Made by a program: the position numbers and the translations under genes. Shown piece by piece: positions 25,092 through 34,174 of a stretch of DNA of 35,828 nt; within the stretch, counting starts at the first letter, position 1, and every line of letters starts with the position of its first letter. Below the pieces are notes generated by a model, which saw nothing but the letters and a program-made list of their open reading frames with translations, was not told where the DNA came from and searched no databases. The stretch is from JABDGC01 sp964466595 (GTDB taxonomy: Bacteria > Pseudomonadota > Gammaproteobacteria > DSM-16500): the NCBI GenBank assembly GCA_964466595.1, contig CAYXNR010000023.1, positions 1 to 35,828 of the forward strand. Direction: 5' to 3'.

Positions 25092-26234
25092 ATGAAAATC
25101 ACCCTTCAACGAGAGGCTTTACTCAAAGCACTGCAAATCACCAGTGGCATCATTGAAAAAAAACAAACGCGTCCTATTCTAGGGAATACCTTAATCACCG
25201 CAATCGATGGTCGTTTATTACTTACAGCAACCGATTCCGAAATTGAATTAATTGGTTCTGCCGCTCTCGAGACACTCGATCAAGCGGGTTCAATTACCGC
25301 ACCGGCCCGTAAACTCTACGATATTTGCCGAGCGCTACCAGAGGCAAGCTCGATCACGCTCAGTACAACGGGTGAGCGTCTCATGCTACAGGCACAGAAT
25401 AGTCGTTTCTCGCTCGCGACCTTGCCGGCACAAGATTTTCCCTCGATTGAAGAAAAATCTTTTCCCTTCCAATTTACTATTCAACAAGCTGATCTGCGTT
25501 ATTTACTCTACAAAACTAGTTTTGCGATGGGACAACAGGATGTGCGTCATTATCTCAATGGCGCCGTCTTTGATGTACAAGCCGGTGTTCTAGAATGCAT
25601 GGCGACAGATGGACACCGTTTTGCACTCAGTAAAATAGTAGACCCGGGAATCGGTGAACTCAAAACTAAAATTCTACTACCACGAAAAACTGTTTTGGAA
25701 TTAATGCGTCTTTTGAATGCAGAAGCAAAAACCCCCTTGAATATTTGCATTAACGAACATTATTTGCGTTTGATTACCGAGGAATTTACTTTTACTTCTA
25801 AACTGCTGCACGCGACTTTACCGGATTATCATAAACTGATTCCGCAAAAAGGCAGTCACGCTGTAATTGCCGACCGCGAGGCTTTGCGTCAGGCGCTTAT
25901 TCGCGTTTCCATTCTCTCTCATGAAAAATTTCGTAGCATTAAGTGGGAACTCAATCCCGGCCGTCTACAAATTAGCGCTAATAATCCCGAGCATGAGGAA
26001 GCTGAAGAAATAGTTTCGGTGGCTTATCAAGGCCGGCCGGTAGAGGTATCTTTTAACGTAGGCTATCTTTTAGATGCTATTTCAGCCATCGACTCTGAAA
26101 AGGTGTGCTGGTCTTTTTCAAATTTAGATGATGGAGTTTTAATTGAGCCCCTAGATCAAAGCGATTTAAGTCTTTTTGTGGTGATGCCTTTATTGATACC
26201 TTCCATTGAACAAGTCAAGGCGGTGAATGAATAG
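25092..26234 (+). CDS. dnaN: DNA polymerase III beta sliding clamp
   Basis: A 380-residue sliding clamp with the usual three repeated domains. Recognisable stretches are KKQTRPILGNTLI, LLTATDSEIEL, CMATDGHRFALSK and the C-terminal VVMPLLI. It is slightly longer than the E. coli protein (366). AAGGAG precedes the ATG by five bases. It is in an operon with dnaA. recF, which usually follows directly, is missing here and lies inverted about 8 kb away. Confidence 0.98.
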   Translation: MKITLQREALLKALQITSGIIEKKQTRPILGNTLITAIDGRLLLTATDSEIELIGSAALETLDQAGSITAPARKLYDICRALPEASSITLSTTGERLMLQAQNSRFSLATLPAQDFPSIEEKSFPFQFTIQQADLRYLLYKTSFAMGQQDVRHYLNGAVFDVQAGVLECMATDGHRFALSKIVDPGIGELKTKILLPRKTVLELMRLLNAEAKTPLNICINEHYLRLITEEFTFTSKLLHATLPDYHKLIPQKGSHAVIADREALRQALIRVSILSHEKFRSIKWELNPGRLQISANNPEHEEAEEIVSVAYQGRPVEVSFNVGYLLDAISAIDSEKVCWSFSNLDDGVLIEPLDQSDLSLFVVMPLLIPSIEQVKAVNE

Positions 26235-26282
26235 CAAGGATAGCATAAAGGTTTTTTTAAGTGAATACTAAGGAGTAGTATT

Positions 26283-27824
26283 ATGAAATTAAAGAAATCT
26301 GCTTATGCTTTAAATATGGTTGGTTTATTGACTCTTACTAATCTCGTTTATGCAGCTCCAGCTCCTAGCGATATTATTGTCGTGGGAGATACAAAACATG
26401 ATATTTCCATACCCATCCGTGATGTGCCTAAATTTTCATCTCACGCCAAAAAAGGAAACAGCGGTTTTTCTCTTGAGAAAATTCTTCAAAAAAATCTAGC
26501 CTTTTTGCAGATCAGTAATTTTCAAGGGATCGGCGTCGGTCTCGGTTCTTATGCTGTGACAACACCTGCTCCCGATCTTAGTTTTTCCGTCGGAATGACT
26601 CAAGCCCTAGAATGGGTAGATCCTGATATTGCGATCTTTGATAAAGCAACAGGAACGGTGGCTGCTGGTTTTCCCAAACCCGGCAGTGCAGTGTGGTATG
26701 GCTTCGGGGGTCCCTGTGAAACAGAAGACAGTGGTAAGCCTATTGTAAAATATGATCAGCTGGCCAATCGTTGGGTTATCTCACGTCAAGCCAATGCAGA
26801 TCCTAACACCGGGCCTTTTTATCAATGTGTGGCCATTTCTACCAGCGAAGATGCAACCGATTCTTATTATCGTTATGCCTTCCCAACTGACTCTCTCAAT
26901 AATTATGCAAAAATGGGTTTATGGTCGGATGCTTATTACTTAGCAACCTTTTTAACAGGGCCTGTTTCCCATGGTGCACGCGCCTGTGCCTTGGATCGAG
27001 ATAAAATGCTCTTGGGTTTAGCAGCAACAGCGCAATGCAAGCAAATGACTACAGATGAATCTGGACCCTTAACTCCCGCTGATTTGGAAGGTGCTACTCA
27101 AACACCGGGTTTACCCGGATATTTTTTCAGTATTGAGGCTCCTCACGACCTCTTGTTATTCAAATTTCATGTCGATTTTGCAAATCCTGCTAATACCACC
27201 TTTACTTCAGCTATTAGCCTTCCTGTCCAACCCTTTATAAGCCCTTGTTCCTCCCTGAATGGGACTGCTTGTGTCGTGCAACCGAACACGACGAACAAAC
27301 TCGATATTTTGGTCGATCGCTTTTCCTCTCGAATCAAATACCACCAGTTTGAAAATTATGGCTCCATTTTGTTGGCACATAACATAGAAGGCCCGCCGCC
27401 AAAATTGGCTCCTGCTATTAGATGGTATGAATTGAGAGTTGCCAATAATCCCCAGGCGAATCCTACTATTTACCAACAAGCAACCTATGCGCCAGATTCA
27501 AAAGCCCGCTTTACCGGAAGCCTAGCCATGGATAAAGTACAAAATTTGGCTCTGGGATATACTGTATCTTCTTCCACAGTACATCCCTCTCCGGAATTGG
27601 GCTATCATCTTTCGGAAGACCCTCTCAATACACTGACTACCCAGGCTCTGGTAACAGGCCGAGGTTCTCAAACCGAGGGTTCAGCCTGGTCTATTTCCTC
27701 TTCGATGGCAATTGATCCTGTCGATTATTGTACCTTTTGGTATAACAATGAATACCTGAAAACAGATGGTTCTTTTAATTGGAGTACGGCTATTACTTAT
27801 TTCAAAATGGCCTCGTGCTCGTAA
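26283..27824 (+). CDS. Secreted protein of unknown function, tandem paralogue 1
   Basis: A 513-residue exported protein. The signal peptide ends at about LVYA|AP. The mature part has strings such as KYDQLANRWVISRQ, FYQCVAISTSEDAT, YYRYAFP and ALDRDKMLLGL, reminiscent of secreted beta-propeller-like proteins of environmental gammaproteobacteria. I cannot name a family. Eight or so cysteines, including the one near the C-terminus, recur at the same places in the next gene, suggesting structural disulphides. AAGGAG lies seven bases before the ATG. It sits 48 bases after dnaN and may be partly read from that transcript. No catalytic motif is evident. Confidence 0.75.
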   Translation: MKLKKSAYALNMVGLLTLTNLVYAAPAPSDIIVVGDTKHDISIPIRDVPKFSSHAKKGNSGFSLEKILQKNLAFLQISNFQGIGVGLGSYAVTTPAPDLSFSVGMTQALEWVDPDIAIFDKATGTVAAGFPKPGSAVWYGFGGPCETEDSGKPIVKYDQLANRWVISRQANADPNTGPFYQCVAISTSEDATDSYYRYAFPTDSLNNYAKMGLWSDAYYLATFLTGPVSHGARACALDRDKMLLGLAATAQCKQMTTDESGPLTPADLEGATQTPGLPGYFFSIEAPHDLLLFKFHVDFANPANTTFTSAISLPVQPFISPCSSLNGTACVVQPNTTNKLDILVDRFSSRIKYHQFENYGSILLAHNIEGPPPKLAPAIRWYELRVANNPQANPTIYQQATYAPDSKARFTGSLAMDKVQNLALGYTVSSSTVHPSPELGYHLSEDPLNTLTTQALVTGRGSQTEGSAWSISSSMAIDPVDYCTFWYNNEYLKTDGSFNWSTAITYFKMASCS

Positions 27825-27860
27825 ATGCGCTTAGGATTAATGAAAGACAGGAGTTCTGAC

Positions 27861-29408
27861 ATGCGTAAATTAAAATATAAATTACTTTATCTTTCTCTTT
27901 TCAGTTCGCTTAGTTTGATTTCAATGGAGACCTTGGCAGCTGAATCCCAGCTTATTGTTATCAAAGAGACTAAACATGATCTTTCTCTGCCTTTAGCTAG
28001 CATACCTCTATTTTCTTTTCCTGGTAAAATGGGATACACGCAAACACTCGACAATCTCATTCAAAACCAAAGCAAGCTTGCTTTACTCAAGTTAAAAGCA
28101 TTTCGAGGCATAGGCTCCGGTCTTGGCTCCTATGTAGTCACCAGACCCACACCGAACCTGAGTGCCTCTGTTGGCATGACACAGATTGTAGAGTGGGTTG
28201 ACCCTGACCTCGCTGTATTTGATAAGACCAGTGGTGCTCTCAGCCCTGGCTTTCCAAAGCCAGGCAATGCTCTCTGGTTTGGCTTTGGTGGTCCTTGTGA
28301 AACCCAAAACACCGGTGTGCCTTTTGTCAAACACGATCAATTAGCGAAGCGTTGGGTTCTAAGTCGTCAAGCTTATGATGATGTTAATGTAGGTCCCTTC
28401 TATCAATGTGTCGCCATCTCAACCTCAGACGATGCCACCGGTTCCTACTATCGTTATGCCTTTCCGATGGATTCTTTAAATAATTATGCCAAAATTGCTT
28501 TATGGCCGGATGCCTATTATCTCTCCATCACCATGTTTGGGCCAGTATCGAAGGGCCCACGGGTCTGTGCCTTGGATCGAGATAAAATGCTGCTGGGCTT
28601 AACGGCGACGGCTCAATGTCGACAGTTAACTTTCGATCAATCAGAACCCTTAAACGTTGCCGATTTATCTGGATCTACCCTACCGACACCGGGAATGCCG
28701 GCTTATTTCTTTAGTTTGGCCCCCCCTAAGAATTTATTATTTTTTACTTTTCATGCTGATTTTGCAAATCCTGCCAATACTGTGCTCTCTTCCGGTACTT
28801 TGATTCCAGTCGATTCCTTTGTTAAACCCTGTTCTGACACGCAGGGTGTCAGTTGCGTAGTTCAACCCCATACCAATAATAAATTAGATGTCTTGGGAGA
28901 TCGCTTTCCGACCAGAATAAGCTATAGACAATTTCCAAAATTTGGCTCTTTTGTGGCAACACATAATATTGAAGGACCCAATCCAAAACAATCAGCAGCT
29001 GTACGTTGGTATGAGCTTCGCTTATATACTGAGCCTCATGCTATACCCACTGTTTCTCAACAGGCTACCTTGGCGCCGGATTCAAAATCTCGTTTTAAAG
29101 GCAATATTTTAATTGACCGTTTCCAAAATATTGCTCTTGGATATACGGTGTCTTCGACTGCAGTCCATCCTTCTCTGGAATTGGCTTACCGAAATTATTT
29201 TGATCCGCTGAATAATTTAACTATTCAAGCTGCCTTCACCGGCTTGGGTTCGCAAACAGAGGGAACCCCTTGGACCACTAACTCTGCTATGGTTATTGAT
29301 CCTTCGGATAATTGCACTTTTTGGTTTGCGAGCGAATATTTAAAAAAGAATGGCTCCTTTAATTGGAGTACGACTTTTGTGAAGTTTCAATTAGCGGCTT
29401 GTGCTTAA
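27861..29408 (+). CDS. Secreted protein of unknown function, tandem paralogue 2
   Basis: A 515-residue exported paralogue of the preceding protein, similar from end to end. Shared stretches include FGGPCET, GPFYQCVAIST, YYRYAFPMDSLNNYAKI, ALDRDKMLLGL, NKLDVLGDRF and FNWSTTF. The signal peptide ends near LAA|ES. I start at the ATG at 27861, behind AGGAG with seven-base spacing. The frame is open back to 27825 right after the previous stop, but that ATG lacks a ribosome site. The pair arose by tandem duplication and is probably one operon. Function unknown. Confidence 0.75.
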   Translation: MRKLKYKLLYLSLFSSLSLISMETLAAESQLIVIKETKHDLSLPLASIPLFSFPGKMGYTQTLDNLIQNQSKLALLKLKAFRGIGSGLGSYVVTRPTPNLSASVGMTQIVEWVDPDLAVFDKTSGALSPGFPKPGNALWFGFGGPCETQNTGVPFVKHDQLAKRWVLSRQAYDDVNVGPFYQCVAISTSDDATGSYYRYAFPMDSLNNYAKIALWPDAYYLSITMFGPVSKGPRVCALDRDKMLLGLTATAQCRQLTFDQSEPLNVADLSGSTLPTPGMPAYFFSLAPPKNLLFFTFHADFANPANTVLSSGTLIPVDSFVKPCSDTQGVSCVVQPHTNNKLDVLGDRFPTRISYRQFPKFGSFVATHNIEGPNPKQSAAVRWYELRLYTEPHAIPTVSQQATLAPDSKSRFKGNILIDRFQNIALGYTVSSTAVHPSLELAYRNYFDPLNNLTIQAAFTGLGSQTEGTPWTTNSAMVIDPSDNCTFWFASEYLKKNGSFNWSTTFVKFQLAACA

Positions 29409-29436
29409 AAAAACTTGCGCACTCACCTAAGGCGCC

Positions 29437-29525
29437 GTCGTCCCCCGCGAGAGCGTGAAAAGGACGTCCCCGTCCCCGCGAAAGCATGAAAAAGGACGTC
29501 GTCCCCGCGAAAGCGGGGATCCAGG
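29437..29525. repeat. Three degenerate copies of a GC-rich hairpin repeat
   Basis: The motif GTCCCCGCGAAAGC recurs about every 30 bases (near 29440, 29470 and 29501). The last copy forms a perfect stem, CCCCGC-GAAA-GCGGGG, at 29503-29518 with a GAAA tetraloop. It is a REP-like intergenic element and could also attenuate transcription after the secreted pair, but no T-run follows. The rest of the gap to 29727 is AT-rich near its end and holds no clear promoter. Confidence 0.7.
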
Positions 29526-29727
29526 TTTTTATCCGGCGGTTATGCCATTTTCCTCACCGTGCCCTTTCGGCCAGGCTGCGTGACAGGCCCTGCCATTAAA
29601 TTCTAAGCTCTTGTTTCAACTTGCAATTTGGAGGCTAATGCGAGGCAAAAAACTGTGTGTTTTTTAATGCTTTGTTAATATTTTGCGTGTATATTACCTA
29701 TTATGTTGTGCCACAGTGTGAAAAATT

Positions 29728-30633
29728 ATGACGAATGATCTTGTCTATTGGCAAAAACTCTGGGACTCTATTAACCCAAGCAAATATTCTGATGCGAATC
29801 ATCCTAGAGTTATTGGACTTTTAGCAGAATATACAAAAGCACTAGTAATTGCTGATAACTATTGTATCTCCGGGGTACATGGCTCGCTTTTTTTTAGGCT
29901 ATTCACCGGGCATTGGAATAGGCACCACAGTAATGCAGTTATAAACGTGATTTCACGATTTTTTCATGCATATACCTTCGCAGATGCTGAAGAAGAAGCC
30001 CATTACTATAAAACTAAGAATATCTTAGGTCGCCTTAAAACCGAGATAGCTGATTCAGAATTAAATTCTTTTGGAGATCTCGCCTTGATTTTTGAAGTTA
30101 TCAGGAGAAACACGGGGATTGATTATTACTCCGTACCGACTGTAACTCGGGAAGAACTGGATGCAGAGCGAGACAGATTAGAAGGACTCCAATTAAGGAA
30201 ACTCCAGATGCTGCTTGCTTCTTTGGATAACTCTTCCAGTCAGTCCAGTAGTGAGGAAAAAATAGAAGATGTTGCACCTTCTCCCTCACCTTCTCCCTTA
30301 AGAACAGTACTGCCTTACCAGCCCAATGCAATCAATAGGGATAAAATTTCCGTAGACCAATTAAAATCATTTCTCATGGACTACAAATCTTCCAGCTATT
30401 TTTTTGGCGATAGCCCGGAGATAAGGAAACTAAAGACCTTATGTCATGATAAAATTAGATCCAAGATCTTATCTGTAACTAAAGATGAAGTGCGTCTTGC
30501 AATAGCATCTGCTACAGGTTTTCGGAGTCATGCAACTAGAGCCACCTTGTTTAATAGTATTGATGGTAGCCAAGAAAACTTTTTAAATAATACAGATAAA
30601 ACTATCGCTGTTTTAAGAAAATCTTTTAACTAG
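29728..30633 (+). CDS. Orphan soluble protein, effector-like
   Basis: A 301-residue protein that I do not recognise. It has no signal peptide or membrane helix. An alpha-helical N-terminal part (1-160) ends in a charged helix (EELDAERDRLEGLQLRKLQ). A Ser/Pro-rich linker follows (SSSQSSSEE, PSPSPSP, about 170-195). The compact C-terminal module (about 205-301) contains YFFGDSPEIRKLKTLCHDKI and GFRSHATRATLFN. Modular layout, AT-rich DNA and lack of a secretion signal resemble Dot/Icm-type effectors of Legionellales, but this is inference only. The ribosome site is weak. The stop codon lies in a hairpin. Confidence 0.6.
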   Translation: MTNDLVYWQKLWDSINPSKYSDANHPRVIGLLAEYTKALVIADNYCISGVHGSLFFRLFTGHWNRHHSNAVINVISRFFHAYTFADAEEEAHYYKTKNILGRLKTEIADSELNSFGDLALIFEVIRRNTGIDYYSVPTVTREELDAERDRLEGLQLRKLQMLLASLDNSSSQSSSEEKIEDVAPSPSPSPLRTVLPYQPNAINRDKISVDQLKSFLMDYKSSSYFFGDSPEIRKLKTLCHDKIRSKILSVTKDEVRLAIASATGFRSHATRATLFNSIDGSQENFLNNTDKTIAVLRKSFN

Positions 30634-30663
30634 GATTCCTGACGGCTTGGGCTGTCACCCTAG
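30630..30663. other. Hairpin overlapping the stop codon of the orphan gene
   Basis: CTAGG (30630-30634) pairs with CCTAG (30659-30663), and GACGGC with GCTGTC allowing one G-U pair. A-runs rather than T-runs follow on the plus strand, so it is not a standard terminator for this gene. Read on the minus strand it is preceded by T's and followed by a mixed A/T stretch. Confidence 0.45.
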
Positions 30664-30708
30664 AAAAAAGCGAAATAAACATCACCCTTGATACAGGGCG
30701 AGCAATTC

Positions 30709-30713
30709 AGGAG
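30709..30713 (+). promoter_or_regulatory. Ribosome-binding site pointing to an ATT start
   Basis: AGGAG lies five bases before ATT 30719 and eight before ATT 30722. No ATG, GTG or TTG exists in this frame between the upstream stop (30689) and ATG 30917, yet the reading frame from here is continuous and protein-like. Confidence 0.5.
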
Positions 30714-30721
30714 ATCTTATT

Positions 30722-31750
30722 ATTTTAACTACAGCTACGAGAAAAAATGAGAAGTTAATTTTAGACAATCTCCAAAAAGAGATCGACTCTGCTTGTTTAC
30801 TCCAATATTTAAATCTCATTACACCTCCTTCTTTAAACGAACGAGATGAGCAAGATTATGAGTTAATCACGGAAATAAGCATCAGGGAGCGTAATAAGAA
30901 ATATGAGTTTCAGCTTATGTTTTATAGACAAGGATATTTATTTGGCCACTGTGACGAGGTGCCAATTGGAAAAAATATGTTTAGTAAAGAGCTTCATATT
31001 GGTGCGATGAATTATCATCATGGCTGGTCGCCGCAAGAAGTATTTTCTAGGCTGATGTTCGTTATTAATGCTGTACGTCAAAGCAACCCTCAGATTAAAG
31101 TTCAAACTTATATAGAAGACTATGAAACAATTACTTTCAAAGCCGAGAGTGTAGAAGAACTTGGCAAACTAGTGTCTGCATTTAAAAAAGAATTAAAATC
31201 GATGGTAGAGAAAGAAGTAGCAGAACCATTAATACAAATGATTCCAGAACCCTTAAAAAAAATCTTAGTAGAAAAAAGGCTTGAAGGTCTCGAAGAAGTA
31301 GAACCAGAAGAAGAAGAAGGAGAAGTAGGAGAAGTAGGAGAAGTAGGAGAAGCAGTAGAAGCAGAAAAAGCAGAAAAAGCAGAAGAAGCAAAAGTAGCAG
31401 AAGCAAAAGCAGAAGCATCAGATGCTTTGATTAAAGACAATAAAATTAAAATGATCGAATCCAAAAGCCTTCCCCAACAAGCAACTATTTTAATCGGAGC
31501 TTTTGCCTTACTCGCTGGTACGGGTCTTCTTGCTTTTAGTTCATCAATTTGGATAGCAATAGGTCTTGTGCTTCTTGGAGGTATAATTATTTCTGCTAGC
31601 TGCGCGCCTTGTCTTTCTCAGCACTCTTTTTTTGCTGCACCGCCTGATGAAAGAAAAAATGAAAGAAAAGATGGGGTATTTTCTCATCAAGAAATTCAAG
31701 TCTTTCCTAAATGTCTAAATTCACCACGGCTAGGGCATTCGCCTCAATGA
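30722..31750 (+). CDS. Orphan Glu/Ala-rich membrane protein, probable ATT start
   Basis: About 342 residues from ATT 30722 (277 from ATG 30917). The extra N-terminus reads as normal helical protein (KLILDNLQKEIDSACLLQYL) and follows a good AGGAG, so I prefer the ATT start. A soluble domain ends near residue 205. An acidic repeat (EVGEVGEVGE, then AEKAEKAEEAK) follows, then two close hydrophobic helices (ATILIGAFALLAGTGLLAF and IWIAIGLVLLGGIIISA), then a short tail. The double-helix hairpin near the C-terminus is common in membrane-inserting effectors of intracellular bacteria; that role is inferred. The last 14 codons run over the 3' end of gyrB on the other strand. No known family recognised. 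Confidence 0.55.
   Translation: MLTTATRKNEKLILDNLQKEIDSACLLQYLNLITPPSLNERDEQDYELITEISIRERNKKYEFQLMFYRQGYLFGHCDEVPIGKNMFSKELHIGAMNYHHGWSPQEVFSRLMFVINAVRQSNPQIKVQTYIEDYETITFKAESVEELGKLVSAFKKELKSMVEKEVAEPLIQMIPEPLKKILVEKRLEGLEEVEPEEEEGEVGEVGEVGEAVEAEKAEKAEEAKVAEAKAEASDALIKDNKIKMIESKSLPQQATILIGAFALLAGTGLLAFSSSIWIAIGLVLLGGIIISASCAPCLSQHSFFAAPPDERKNERKDGVFSHQEIQVFPKCLNSPRLGHSPQ
31297..31415 (+). repeat. Purine-rich low-complexity tract (GAA/GTAGGAGAA repeats)
   Basis: A nearly all-purine stretch coding the acidic linker of the orphan membrane protein. It includes three 9-base GTAGGAGAA units at about 31326-31352 and many GAAGCA/GAAAAA units. All units are multiples of three, so length changes would stay in frame. 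Confidence 0.8.
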
Positions 31751-34148
31751 AAGCACGACGGGGTTCGACCTCATCACCCATGAGGGTTGTGAAGAGTAGA
31801 TCGGAGGCGACAGCATCTTCCACATTCACCTGCAATAAATGGCGAGTTTCCATGTTCATGGTGGTTTCCCAGAGTTGATCTGGGTTCATTTCACCCAAAC
31901 CTTTGTAGCGTTGGATGGTTTGTCCTTTTTTCGCTTCCGCTAGTAACCAAGAAACCACTTCGCGGAAAGAAGCGACCACTGCTTGTTTTTCACCACGTTT
32001 GAGATAGGCGCCGGGTTTTAACAGACCCTGTAGTTTTGTTGCAAGGGCTGCCATGCGGCGATAGTCCGTTGACAGAAATAAATCTTTATTAATCAAAAGC
32101 TTGTGATCGGCGCCATGACTGGTCACCACCGCCTGTGGTTGCCAAAAATGGCGTTCTTTATCTTCTAAGAGATCAAAATGATAGCGAACGGTTCCCAGCG
32201 TTAAGGCATTTAATTTTTCTTCTAAGGTTTTAACAAATTGTTCCATATAAGCGCGATCACTGAGACGAGCTTCATCTAGGGCCTCAGATTCCAATAAGGT
32301 TTCTAAAATTTGCTGAGGGTAACGTTTCGATAGACGATGCGAAATGACAGAAAGATTAAGCTGATATTCTTGTACCAAGCTTCTGAATTCTTCTTCCGCT
32401 AAAGGAGTTGTAGCGTCTGGACGCGGATAAAGGGAAGCCCCTTCGAGTGCCGATTGAAACAATAATTGATCCAGCGCCTCATCATCTTTGACATATTGTT
32501 CCTGTTTGCCTTTTTTTACCTTGTATAAAGGCGGCTGAGCGATATAAACATAGCCGCGCTCGATGAATTCGGGCATTTGGCGGAAAAAGAAGGTTAAAAG
32601 TAGGGTACGAATATGCGAGCCGTCGACATCCGCATCTGTCATGATGATAATGCGATGATAACGGAGCTTGTTGGGATCATATTCTTCGGGCCCTATACCG
32701 CAGCCCAGGGCTGTAATGAGGGTAGCAACCTCGACTGAAGAGAGCATGCGGTCAAAACGTGCTTTTTCGACATTCAAAATCTTACCTTTTAAGGGCAAAA
32801 TAGCCTGAGTGCGTCTGTCACGTGCTTGTTTTGCAGAACCACCTGCTGAATCACCTTCCACAATAAATAATTCTGATTGACTGGGGTCTTCTTCTTGGCA
32901 ATCAGCTAATTTTCCTGGCAACCCGGCTAAATCAAGGGCTGATTTACGACGTGTTAAATCGCGAGCCTTGCGGGCAGCTTCGCGAGCGCGTGCGGCTTCA
33001 ATCACCTTGGTGGCAATAGCTTTCGCTTCCTGGGGATTTTCGACTAAATATTCGTAAAATTTTTCACTCGTTAAAGATTCTACAGCTGCTTTTACTTCAG
33101 AAGAAACTAACTTATCTTTGGTTTGAGATGAGAACTTCGGATCAGGCATTTTAACCGATAAAACAGCTGTTAAACCTTCACGAAAATCATCACCGGTAGT
33201 CGTAATTTTTGTCTTTTTTAAATAACCTTCTTGTTCAAGATATTGATTGAGAATACGAGTTAGCCCACCACGGAAACCGGCTAAATGCGTACCCCCATCT
33301 CGTTGTGGAATATTATTTGTATAACAGAAGATTTTTTCGATGAAACTGTCATTCCATTGGAGAGCGATTTCAACAGCTATACGATCTTTTTCTGCAGTCA
33401 CGTGAAAGACCTTGGGGTGAATTGGATTCTTATTTTTATTTAAATCTTCCACAAAAGCCCGAATACCACCACTATATACGAAGCCATCGCTGCGATTTTG
33501 GCGTTCATCCTTTAAATTGATATGGATGCCGGGATTTAAAAAGGCTAATTCTCTCAAGCGCTTAGATAAAATTTCATAATGAAATTGAATATTGTTAAAA
33601 ATATCATGGCTGGGATTAAAACGAATTTCTGTGCCGCGATCACTTGTCTCCCCAACAACTGCTATCGAAGCTTGGGGCTCACCCATTTTATAATGTTGCT
33701 GATATACCTTTCCATTGATCCGAACAGTCAGCTGCAAATCCTCAGAAAGGGCATTGACTACAGAAAGACCGACGCCATGTAAACCACCGGAGATTTTATA
33801 AGCATCATTATCAAATTTTCCGCCCGAATGTAGAACCGTCATAATAACTTCTGCTGCAGAACGGCCTTCTTCTGGATGAATATCAACCGGAATGCCGCGA
33901 CCATTGTCTTTAACTGTCACCGCCTCGTCGCTATGGATAATGACATCGATGGTATTACAAAAACCAGCCAGCGCTTCATCAATCGAATTATCAACCAATT
34001 CAAAGACCATATGATGCAAGCCGGTACCATCATCTGTATCGCCGATATACATACCCGGACGTTTTCGAACCGCATCTAAACCACGTAAAATTTGAATTTT
34101 TGAGGAATCATAAGCTGATTTGTCGGTCTTGATGAGTGAAGTATTCAC
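31707..34148 (-). CDS. gyrB: DNA gyrase subunit B
   Basis: An 813-residue type II topoisomerase subunit. The GHKL ATPase has ELVDNSIDEALAG and DNGRGIPVD; the transducer follows. The TOPRIM domain has IVEGDSAGGSA and DADVDGSHIRTLLLTFF. The long gammaproteobacterial insert is present in the C-terminal half (about residues 560-730), before QRYKGLGEMNPDQLW. With GyrA it introduces negative supercoils. Translation starts at GTG 34148 behind GGAG (five bases), similar to the dnaA start; the nearby ATG is out of frame. It is downstream of recF in the same direction, separated by a MITE-like repeat and a parS-like site. Confidence 0.98.
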   Translation of the reverse strand: MNTSLIKTDKSAYDSSKIQILRGLDAVRKRPGMYIGDTDDGTGLHHMVFELVDNSIDEALAGFCNTIDVIIHSDEAVTVKDNGRGIPVDIHPEEGRSAAEVIMTVLHSGGKFDNDAYKISGGLHGVGLSVVNALSEDLQLTVRINGKVYQQHYKMGEPQASIAVVGETSDRGTEIRFNPSHDIFNNIQFHYEILSKRLRELAFLNPGIHINLKDERQNRSDGFVYSGGIRAFVEDLNKNKNPIHPKVFHVTAEKDRIAVEIALQWNDSFIEKIFCYTNNIPQRDGGTHLAGFRGGLTRILNQYLEQEGYLKKTKITTTGDDFREGLTAVLSVKMPDPKFSSQTKDKLVSSEVKAAVESLTSEKFYEYLVENPQEAKAIATKVIEAARAREAARKARDLTRRKSALDLAGLPGKLADCQEEDPSQSELFIVEGDSAGGSAKQARDRRTQAILPLKGKILNVEKARFDRMLSSVEVATLITALGCGIGPEEYDPNKLRYHRIIIMTDADVDGSHIRTLLLTFFFRQMPEFIERGYVYIAQPPLYKVKKGKQEQYVKDDEALDQLLFQSALEGASLYPRPDATTPLAEEEFRSLVQEYQLNLSVISHRLSKRYPQQILETLLESEALDEARLSDRAYMEQFVKTLEEKLNALTLGTVRYHFDLLEDKERHFWQPQAVVTSHGADHKLLINKDLFLSTDYRRMAALATKLQGLLKPGAYLKRGEKQAVVASFREVVSWLLAEAKKGQTIQRYKGLGEMNPDQLWETTMNMETRHLLQVNVEDAVASDLLFTTLMGDEVEPRRAFIEANALAVVNLDI

Positions 34149-34174
34149 ATTATCTCCGCTATACTTGATAAAAA

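Noticed and set aside
29437..29525. CRISPR-like array
   Set aside because: Three degenerate copies only, self-pairing, no uniform spacers and no cas genes; it is a REP-type repeat.
30630..30663. Intrinsic terminator after the orphan gene
   Set aside because: The hairpin is followed by A's, not T's, on the plus strand.
31120..31464. Long minus-strand frames rich in Leu or Ser/Ala opposite the acidic repeat
   Set aside because: They are the complement of the GAA-type repeat; composition is a by-product and no ribosome site precedes them.
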